DNA from: Cornus controversa
Lineage: Eukaryota > Streptophyta > Magnoliopsida > Cornales > Cornaceae
NCBI GenBank assembly: GCA_026545225.1
Contig: CM048845.1
Location: 79,412,533-79,476,532, forward strand
Reading direction: 5' to 3'
Length of the DNA stretch: 64,000 nucleotides
Of this stretch, positions 56,001 through 64,000 are shown in pieces. Under the pieces are notes generated by a model. That model had not been told where the DNA came from. It was given only the letters and a program-made list of their open reading frames with translations, and searched no databases. A program made the position numbers and the translations under genes. Every line of letters starts with the position of its first letter. Positions within the stretch are counted from its first letter, which is position 1.

Positions 56001-58768
56001 GTCAGCATTATACGTTGACATTGTGCGTGTGATATTTTCCATGTTTACTATCAGTTAATGCTTATGTCAGTCACTAGCATAATATGCTTGCACTTGATTT
56101 GATAAACAGTACATGGTTTGGAGTATGGATTTGGAGCTCATGAGTACTCAACCAGTGGGGTGTTTGAGGTGGAACCAAAAAGTTGCCCTGGTTTTATTTT
56201 TAGAAGGTCGGTGCTTTTAGGCAGCACTGACATGTCTCGTTCAGAATTCCGGTCGTTCATGGAGCATCTTTCTGGAAAATATCATGGGGACACTTATCAT
56301 TTGATTGCCAAGAATTGCAACCATTTTACTGAAGAAGTTTGTTTGCGTCTCACTGGAAAGCCTATTCCTGGATGGGTGAATCGGCTTGCCCGAGTAGGTA
56401 AGACTGAAGATCCTTTGCTTGCTTTTGCAAAGCTACTTCTTTTTTGCAAGGTCAATTTTAAACATTGTAATTGCTTGTCAAGTTACTTGGTTATGGATGT
56501 GTGTCACTATTTGTCAAAATATGAGGGAATGCGTCTGATAATGGTAGGCTCTATAATTATATATAATTAGCCTTTTATTTCTAAGTTTAAGAAAATATGA
56601 GTGTCTCTGAGCCATCTCTGACACAAAATCCATATAGAGCATTATTGTTCTAAATGGGTAACAGAAGGGTCCTGAGGGTCTGGTGAATGCAGTTGCTGTG
56701 TTTTTTGGACATGTGAACATGGGCGTGATTAGTTTCTCTCATTATCTAATGCTATGGCTTTTTGAAGTTTCAGGTTCTTTTTGCAACTGTCTACTTCCAG
56801 AAAGTATTCAGGTTACAGCAGTCAGACATTTGCCTGATCATTCTGCAGATTCTGGTTAGTTTCCCCTTTTTTCCCTTTTGTACAACCATTGATTTTTTTC
56901 AAGTCTCTGCTTCTCTGGTGTAATAATTTTGCTGACACCGGCTATACGAGAAATAGAGGATCAAATACATCAAAGCCTTTCATATGTTGCTAGATATGGT
57001 GAACTTGAAAGAGGAAATGAATAGAAGGAATTTATGCACATGAAATATAAAAATCGCAAGAAGATAAAATGTGTTAACATTTTGTAGGTTTATGCTGATA
57101 GGTAATAAGTGGAGGTATTACAAGTAATACGGTAGAGGTTTAGGTGGAATAGGCTAAGTGGAAGTTGAGACTGACTTGTAAGAAAGAGGGGAATAGTATC
57201 GGGAATAACAGAGTACAAACTCAGTTAGGGTCTAACTAGGTGTTATTCTAGGTCTCGGGGGATCTGGTCCAGTTCTCTGGTCCTTTCTAAATGTGGGTTA
57301 GAGGCTTATTTCTAGTTCAAAGTAGAAAGCAAAGTGGTGATCATGCCAGCACGGTGTTCTCAGGAGGTCATGTCACATGCCCTTACCACAGTTGAAATGG
57401 ACGTCACTGCATGCATATGGAGAAGACATTGGGTGAGCCAGACATACCACATCATTGGTACGCCCACTCAATGAAAATGCACCATTTCAGTTTGTTGAGA
57501 GCAGTTTTTATATGTAGGTGGGACCAATTTCATTGAATGGTGCATTTAAATTTGCTGGGCATACCAATGCCGTGGTATGTCCGGCTCATCCAATATCTGT
57601 CAATGCATGTGGGGACGGTCCTTTAGGCGATGTCCATTGTAGTATTCCAATATAGTGTTTGCGTCATAGAGGCCATATCTCATCCAGGAGTTAGGTGATG
57701 TCTCTCTCTCTTTAAACTAGGTTGAAATGTGTTCAGAACTCAAGAAGTGATCACATCAGTGAATCTGGACTTTAGCCACAAACCAAGTACTTAGGATCCC
57801 ATAGGTTGTGACACTTCTGAGCACAGAAGGTAGGCCATATCAATAACCGCATGAGGTGTTATAACCTTTATGAGTACGACGAGGAGAGCCATGACAGTAA
57901 CTGTACTGAGCTATTGAAGTTTAAGTCCTGCTCCCTACCTACGCGGCACACTAGTGTATTAGGGTGTACTGACTTTCAATGCAAAAATGTCTTTGGAGAG
58001 GCAACCACCTTATTTGAGGGGAGGAGACACTTGCAGAGAGGCTTAACCTGAAAGAGATCCTTGCAATATCACTTATATGCCATATACAGTTATGAAATGG
58101 CTGAATAGCTGCCTCTATGTGCTTGAGGCACTCATGTGGCAATATTGTGGTGCCTGGTAATTACATTTTACATTGCAATTACCCATGGAATTTTTGGGAA
58201 GTAAAGTTGAATTGATTACAAGAGATTGAACCTGATGTGAATTGGATTATTCATATAATGAAGCATTCCTGATTATCTGGACTGAGAAAATTGGAGCTGT
58301 CTTGCCCCATACAAGCTGCCATTGATTTGTATCTGCAACAATGTATCTATAATATGGAATCTAGGATATTTTCATTCAATTTGTTGCTGAACTACTTTAC
58401 AATGACTAAAATTTTTAGTGGGATGGATCTTATTCTTGTATACATGTGATGGTGTATGTATGTCGAAATCCTATGAAAAAGGTTAAAGAGAGAAGAAATA
58501 ATTTTTCTTGTAATTCTATTTTTTTTTTAATTCTCTGAACACCTATCCAGATATTAAGTCAACAAAATATCTAACCCTATATATATATATATATATAAAG
58601 TGATTTTGCTAATTCAAATATTATTCTAAAACAGAAGATGGGTCAGATACTGCTGTGTCAGTGGAGAGCGAAGATGAGGAGGTGGATCATCATCTGCTGA
58701 CTTGGCCAAATGCTGATGTGGCATTTCTAAAAGAGAAACCAGTGAGAGTAGCGAAAGAGCAGCTTTGA
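53093..58768 (+). CDS. DeSI/PPPDE-type cysteine isopeptidase, 4 exons
   Basis: Family members are papain-like peptidases that remove SUMO or ubiquitin from proteins (DeSI-1/2 in animals); the plant substrate cannot be read from sequence. Exons: 53093-53246, 56110-56397, 56774-56854, 58635-58768; 657 nt, 218 residues, all joins GT..AG in phase 1. The catalytic pair is His47 in FHSGIE and Cys121 in KNCNHFTEE, the two conserved PPPDE blocks. The first 22 residues are a Ser/Gly-rich tail, and the last exon is acidic (VESEDEEVDHH). Intron 1 is 2.9 kb, and intron 3 (1.8 kb) carries a foldback MITE. Because exon 3 ends in phase 1, a second acceptor at 59090 can also be used in frame. Confidence 0.92.
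55131..55180. repeat. CT/CA microsatellite in DeSI intron 1
   Basis: A CT run followed by a CA run. Intronic simple sequence. Confidence 0.9.
57394..57638. mobile_element. Foldback MITE-like element in DeSI intron 3
   Basis: Two inverted arms of about 95-105 bp (57394-57487 and 57532-57638) share GGTGAGCC(A/G)GACATACCAC, then CATTGGTA(C/T)GCCCA and AAATGCACCATT. The loop is about 45 bp. The target duplication is not clear, so the superfamily is open. Confidence 0.6.
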
Positions 58769-59090
58769 TTTTTTTTCTTTTGCTCCAATTCATTAATTTT
58801 CTGTTTTGGGTGCTGTTGTTTGTACTTGTAGTATATTAGTATATATAATGTCAAGTATATGAGTAAAAATCTGTGTCAATTAAATTGATGATTACCAAGA
58901 CCCTGTCTATTGACCAGTGTTTCAATTGTAGGATTGATTATGCTTGGTTTTCCAAAATTCTATATGAAATGACGTCTGCTTTACAGTATAAAACTTTGTT
59001 TACAAATTATTAATGGGTGGTTCTAGTTCTGAAAAATTATCTTGTTCTTGTACTTAATTCCTTAATGAAGTTTAGAGATCCCATTCCCAG

Positions 59091-59173
59091 GTGAACAAAA
59101 TCTGACTAAAAAGAAAAGGAAAAACAAGGGTAAAGGAAAAGGGAAAGGAAAAGGAAAAGGAAAATCATGTTGA
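59091..59173 (+). other. Possible alternative last exon of the DeSI gene
   Basis: Preceded by TTTAGAGATCCCATTCCCAG, a fair 3' splice site. Joined to exon 3 (phase 1) it stays open for 27 codons to TGA at 59171, giving a basic Lys/Gly tail (KKKRKNKGKGK and on) ending in Ser-Cys instead of the acidic tail of exon 4. The isoform would be 201 residues. The coding part is a purine-rich GGAAAA repeat, so chance opening is possible. Confidence 0.3.
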
Positions 59174-61050
59174 GATTAAAAAGAAAGATATTATTTTACT
59201 TTCTATCCAAAGAATTTGCAGTGTACATGGCATGCAAGATTTGCTGTATTTTGTGTTTCTGGTTCCTTTAACAATACAATTCCCATATTTCCATACAATG
59301 TGCATAGGAAACAAACACAAGTTCTGAATTTATAAATAATTTGCATTGATAAACAAGTAATAAAATAGAAATGATAGTCAAGATTCAACTGCTAAAACTT
59401 AAAAAGACATTCATTTTAGTTGAGGAATCATGTTCTCTCTCTCTCTGTCTCTCTCTAATTCTCATGTTAGCTGTGAAACTGGTATTGCTTACTCTTCTAT
59501 TCTCTCCCTATACAACTGTCAAACCAAATTCTTCATAGACCCTCACTGTGTTACTGCCCACATTTGATTTTCCATATTAAGGTTGAAAAATCCTTGTCAC
59601 ATTTTACAATTGTCACTATGTTATGTTTAGGCACCTCTAGATGGTATTTAATTTGTTATGGTCAATTCTACTAATTATGTTATGAGCATTTTGGTATTCA
59701 TTTTATGTAATAGTCAATGTAGAGGACCATGGCCTTTTCTTCTGTATCCATATCTCTATCTCTATCTCTCCCAGATGTTATTTTATTCAAAGGGTGTATG
59801 TATGTATGTATGTATGTATGTATGTATGTATATGATTGGATGATATTATTGCAATGAACACCTAGTTGTGCTACAGGATTTGATGGTTGGAGTCTAAACA
59901 TCAAAGTTGGGTAATACAATAATAATAGGTTGCAACATTGGATGTTATTCCTTTATTGCAACTATGTATCAAAACTCGGGTTCTGTTTGGTGCCATGTTT
60001 TGGCCTTCTTTTCATTCACGAGTTCAGGTGGATTCTGGCTCGTCTGACCGCACAAGCATACATCTGCCGAATACCGAACACTCATACAACTCAACATTTT
60101 AATAATATTTGTGATTCTACCATCGAAGGAAAGCTGGGTTGACAAAAATAGAATCCATATTGCAACGAATCCCAATACCACATTCCTTAGTGAAATAAAG
60201 TTGACTGTTTTTGAAGCTAATCTTTTTCAAACTTTGAAAAAAATTCACCACACCTTCATTCTGGTAATACAACACCTAAAAAAGAAAAATAATAATAATA
60301 AAGGAAAAAAAAAACTTCACTACTGATGGCTTATTTTGATTTTTCTTAGTTGGTTGTAATATCTTTGAGCTTTTCCAAATGAGTTACAATTTATGGGTGA
60401 AAATTAAAAAATAAAATAAACTTTTTGAAAGTGTTTTCAGCGTTGAAAATAAAATATGTATCATCATATTAAATTGATTATTTTTTATTTCATTATATTT
60501 AAAAACTATGAGACTTATTTACAGTAGATATGAAAATTGGAGTAGAGTAGTATCACACCTTATCCTACTATAGGTTGCTCGGGCCTTCTCCCAAAACTTC
60601 ATTTTGCCTGCTCCAAAACTTTTAACGGTTATTATATTTCGGAGAAGACAAAACTTTAACGGTAGCATCAAACCTTATCCCTTACCATAGAACAAATATT
60701 GAGTATCCGCCATACATCTGGCAATCACAGTTTTATGTGTACAACAAACGTTTGTGAATTTTATTGCGCGTCTTATGCACATAGGATTGTGATACATTCG
60801 GTGAGCTGAGCGCATTGAATATCTTCTCGTGAAGTTTCAAAGCCTTCTTCAAAAACTTTAACGATAATAATATCTTTGGAGAGATGGAGCCTACACTATG
60901 TCAGACAGACCCTCTCACCACGCAGACGTGGTATGCCTTTTCCGATAGAAGCACGCCACATAAATTAAAACTTACACATAAGAAAATCATTAGAATTACA
61001 AGACAGAAGAATAAAAAATGGATAATACTTGAGTTCAATCGCATGAGAAC
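59174..61050. other. Gene-free stretch
   Basis: It contains a GTAT tetranucleotide microsatellite at 59795-59833 and AT-rich DNA. Open frames are short. Nothing recognised. Confidence 0.5.
59795..59833. repeat. GTAT tetranucleotide microsatellite
   Basis: About nine to ten GTAT units in a row. Confidence 0.95.
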
Positions 61051-61052
61051 GA

Positions 61053-62226
61053 AGTTGATTCTCCTATATGATGTGTCCCAATTAAATGTTGATATCGGTT
61101 TAAATATGTAAATTATTAAAAAACTTAATATATGGTTTAAACCTATTTTAAATTGGATCCAACCTATTTGGATTTTCTCTCTCCAGCAAATCTACCTCTG
61201 TCTCCATCTTCCATACATATTCAACCACACACACGCACATATATATACACCCACAATTCCATCATCAATCGCTAGCAAACACATTTTCTTGTTAATAATC
61301 TCTATTGTGATTTGGTGGTTCAATTCTTTGATAGATATGCCATTCACTACAATTTCAGAATCTTTAACTCATAGAATTTTGTGCCCTTAAGATTAGCAGC
61401 GATGAAAAGGGCATCGATCAATACAAAATTACCCAGCATATGTATAGAGAGTAGTTGGAAAGGGCGAGGGAGATTGAAAAGTCAAGATCGGCAACATTGG
61501 AGAGGGCATCGAACATTCCTCCTCCGAGGCATTTCAGCGGCCTCTTCCCAACCCAAGTCATGTCACTTCCCATAGACAATCTATGTAAATAGACCCAGAA
61601 CGAATTGAGAACCCTAGACATTGATAACAAAAAAAATGCCAATCACACCAATCAATTGAATTTCACCAATTAAATCAAAAGAAGTTATCTTTTGTCGTTT
61701 TCCTTATTTTCTTTTCTTTTTTTTTCAATTGAATTTCCTTTGCTGCTAGAGTACTCAATCTTAATGAGTCCCTCTCTGACAATGGAATTAGTTTGATTTG
61801 TGTGTTATACAAAGAGGAAAAATAGAGTACGAAATTTGAAATGAATCGTGAGAGGGAAGGGAGATCGCATATATATATATATGTTTGTTAATTTTGTATT
61901 GTTCTTGTTTTCACAACAATTTCAGAATCTCAGCAAGAAATTTGTGTGCGTGTAAATTGAACTTATATAATTGCTGGTGTATTTCAGCAAGAAATTTTTA
62001 TTATTTTCACAATAATTTTGTAATTTTGATGATAGAATTGCTTGTGTATATATGTGACTGTATATATGTATAGGAGATGGAGACCTAGATTTGCCGGAGA
62101 GAGAGATGTAAATGGGTTGGATCTAATTTAGAATGGGTTTAAACCATATACTAAGTTTCTTAATATTTTATATATTTGGGACAGATTGCAACGTCTCATC
62201 ACACATCATCCGGGAGAACCAACTTG
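61053..62226. mobile_element. Long inverted-repeat element, about 1.17 kb, Mutator-like
   Basis: The left arm (61053-61215) and right arm (62070-62226, inverted) share AAGTTG(A/G)TTCTCC, GATGTGT, CTTA(A/G)TATATGGTTTAAACC, ATCCAACC and TCTCTCTCC(A/G)GCAAATCTA. The arms are about 150 bp with small gaps. No clear target duplication was found, so the exact ends are approximate. The interior holds a possible captured gene fragment at 61401-61590. Confidence 0.55.
61401..61590 (+). pseudogene. Possible captured gene fragment inside the inverted-repeat element
   Basis: The frame from 61401 reads a charged, helical-looking segment (Tyr-Lys-Ile-Thr, then LERAREIEKSRSATLERA, then Pro-rich IPPPRHF) with one in-frame TAG at 61452. 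It ends at TAG (61590). The amino-acid content looks protein-like compared with the surrounding DNA. The parent gene is not recognised. Confidence 0.3.
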
Positions 62227-62413
62227 GTATAAAACAATTTAGATTTTCCACTCTCCCTTCCCGCGTCCTCTTAACTTCCTCACCAACTTCGGCAACCAGC
62301 AATCTCTCTCTCTCTCTCTCTCATTTTCTCAATTAGTCACAAAATTATCAAGAGGAAGAGGATGACTAACCAAGGAAGAGGACGAGTAACCTTGGTACAA
62401 ACCAAGTTTTGGG
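62226..62413 (+). other. Orphan promoter, leader and first exon
   Basis: A TATA-type box (TATAAAAC, 62227-62234) is followed by a CT-rich leader (CT run at 62302-62321) and ATG at 62362. The frame reads MTNQGRGRVTLVQTKFW and runs into a donor-like GGGTACGT at 62412. No second exon is recognised downstream before the TRIM at 63156, so this may be the 5' end of a degraded gene. Confidence 0.25.
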
Positions 62414-63155
62414 TACGTATATTATATATACATATGTCTGATTGTGATAGATTTTGTTTAAGGGGATTAATCTTAATTATGTTCTTCCGTTGAACATTTT
62501 ATACACACAGCTACAGATCACGAAGCTCTATACTAATGGTTCAGTTTTTTTTTTTTTTTCTCGAATCAGTTTCCGATGGATTGTCTTTTTTTAAGCTTGT
62601 ATTTATTTCCAAGTTACTAGGCTTAACGTCCCTTTTTAAAACCTCGATCCCTTTTATCATTGATTTTATTAAGACATACCTTTATTTTTGACGCATTGAT
62701 TTATATGTATTAATATCGGAGAGTTGGTTTTGCGTGGGTGTTTTGCCTCTATCATGTAGAGTTGATTATCGAATTGAAAGACACATATAGAGAGTAGGGG
62801 GAATGTGATATTTGATTGGTTTATATACAGGTACATTGAGAAGGGCTTTTGGTGTTTGATTAAACAATTGCATACATAATTCAATCATTTTGCTTGAATA
62901 AAAAAAGGTATTGCTTCTAAACAAGGTTGTTAATCTTCCGGATGAGTACATGATACAAAAAAAAAAAAAAACTACTAGTACTGAATTAAGCTAAGTTTTT
63001 GGAGTAGATGGTTGTTAACATGGTATCAAAGCCAGGTTTCTGTCCTAGGCAAGGTCCTGAGTTTGAATCTCACTGTCACCCTAATTAAAAATTGAAACAC
63101 GTGTTGGACTAAAAAGAAGGCCACACGTGAGGATTTAAGTTGCACCCTCTCTAAC
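62414..63155. other. Gene-free stretch right of the orphan exon
   Basis: AT-rich. At 63019-63032 there is ATGGTATCAAAGCC, then GGTCCTGAGTTTGAATCTCAC, a tRNA-derived wording seen beside LTRs and in SINEs. No complete element could be bounded. Confidence 0.4.
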
Positions 63156-63591
63156 TGTAACAGCCCGCTTCACCACATGGTATGATATTATCCGCTTTGG
63201 GCCCTAGCCTGCACGGTTTTGCTCTTGAATTTTACTCCAAAAGGCCTCATACCATTTGGAGAGAGCACACCACCTCTTCCACACAATCAAAGTCTTTACA
63301 ATCCACCCCCCTTGGAGGCCCGACGTCCTCGTCGGCACACTTCCGGCTGGGTCAGGCTTTGATACCATCTGTAACAGCCCGCTCTACCACATGGTATGAT
63401 ATTGTCCGCTGTGGGCCCTAGCCCGCACGGTTTTGCTCTTAGATTTTACTCCAAAAGGCCTCATACCATTTGGAAAGAGCACACCACATATATAGCACAT
63501 CCTCTTTCCACACCCAGACAATGTGGGATTGGGCACCCTTGGGGACAAGAGGAGACAAACACACCTCTTCCACACAACCAAGGTCTTTAGA
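63156..63591 (-). mobile_element. TRIM-like unit with a very short interior, minus orientation
   Basis: Two repeats start TGTAACAGCCCGCT (63156-63300 and 63370-63591) and share almost all of the 145 bp of the first; the second has 77 bp more. The 69 bp between them hold, in minus orientation, TGGTATCAAAGCC (initiator-Met-type primer site) next to one repeat and AAGGGGGGTGGAT (polypurine tract) next to the other. This is the layout LTR-PBS-PPT-LTR with almost no interior. The opening resembles Cassandra TRIM LTRs, but the 5S rRNA-like boxes of Cassandra were not seen. No clean target duplication. Confidence 0.6.
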
Positions 63592-63690
63592 AGTTTAATT
63601 AGTTGCAAACTGCTACTTAATTCCCACCACACCACATTCCCTTTTTTCCTCCAATATTAATATTATTGTCCCTGGCTACCAAACATAGTG

Positions 63691-63998
63691 ATGGAAATGG
63701 AGATTCAACATCAACATTTTAGCAAATGCCATGAACATCGATCCTTTGACCAAACATAATGAGGCCAACTCATTTCAGGTCCGGCCTACGTACTGTTGCA
63801 ACAAAAATGACTGCAAGTATTACATCCACAAATACTGTTTTCAATTGTCGTTAAGGCTTCAGATCAAACACGGGCCTCTTTCAACTGCAACACCCTCTCA
63901 CCCTCCAATATAAACATCAGCTTGACCAGTAATATTCTGATGATGATGTCATCATCTGCCATGCCTGTGGACGCGATACGCCGGACTTCTTCTTCTAG
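63691..63998 (+). pseudogene. DC1 (C1-like) zinc-domain pseudogene, partial
   Basis: Pieces in different frames follow the order of plant DC1 domains: an N-terminal His-rich IQHQHFSKCHEH from the ATG at 63691, then YCCNKNDCKYYIHKYCFQL in another frame (63788-63844), then CHACGRDTPDFFF (63957-63995). At least two frame changes and several stops separate them. Intact relatives are Cys/His-rich proteins that bind metal. It is cut by the window edge, so a functional gene with odd introns is not fully excluded. Confidence 0.5.
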
Positions 63999-64000
63999 TG

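Noticed and set aside
63156-63591. Firm identification as Cassandra with 5S rRNA boxes
   Set aside because: The start TGTAACAGCCC and the primer site fit, but no 5S A-box or C-box sequence could be read on either strand.

Overview
This is a stretch of nuclear DNA from a flowering plant, most likely a eudicot. It is AT-rich, its genes have many GT..AG introns, its intergenic DNA is full of small transposons and TA microsatellites, and it carries a Tat-lineage Ty3/gypsy retrotransposon. The species cannot be named from the sequence.

Three host genes are intact, all on the plus strand, and their exon joins all keep frame. (1) 13643-23173 is a plasma-membrane H+-ATPase (P3A type, 21 coding exons, 969 residues). 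(2) 44358-48386 is a Nudix hydrolase close to plant NUDT8 (9 exons, 362 residues, perfect Nudix box, probable plastid leader). (3) 53093-58768 is a DeSI/PPPDE-type cysteine isopeptidase (4 exons, 218 residues), with a possible alternative basic last exon at 59091-59173. Gene remnants are an F-box-associated fragment (38583-38879), a DC1 zinc-domain pseudogene at the right edge, and an orphan promoter plus first exon near 62226-62413.

Layout: 1-13600 is gene-poor. It holds a dispersed AT-rich repeat, a hAT-type element with a perfect 8-bp target duplication, a long-TIR Mutator-like MITE, an old segmental duplication (3730-6810 and 8172-9950) and another hAT MITE. 13.6-23.2 kb is the proton pump, with a SINE in intron 1. 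25663-38290 is a complete 12.6-kb LTR retrotransposon flanked by ACAAC. 38.3-42.5 kb holds an F-box scrap and an older gypsy relic interrupted by another LTR. 44.3-48.4 kb is the Nudix gene. 48.9-51.9 kb holds a PIF-type MITE, a TRIM and a second SINE. 53.1-59.2 kb is the DeSI gene. 61-63.6 kb holds a long-TIR element with a possible captured gene fragment and a very small TRIM-like unit.

The most unusual object is the large Tat element. Behind gag-pol it carries, in antisense, a plant-mobile-domain gene with its own TATA box and two introns (85 and 92 nt), each of which restores an open frame exactly. Its LTRs differ at only about 10 of 1148 positions, all transitions, yet gag-pol holds two in-frame stops, at least three frame changes and an Asp in place of the catalytic integrase Glu. 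It therefore looks recently inserted but already defective. Its LTR also holds six CGCG cores spaced at exactly 17 bp.
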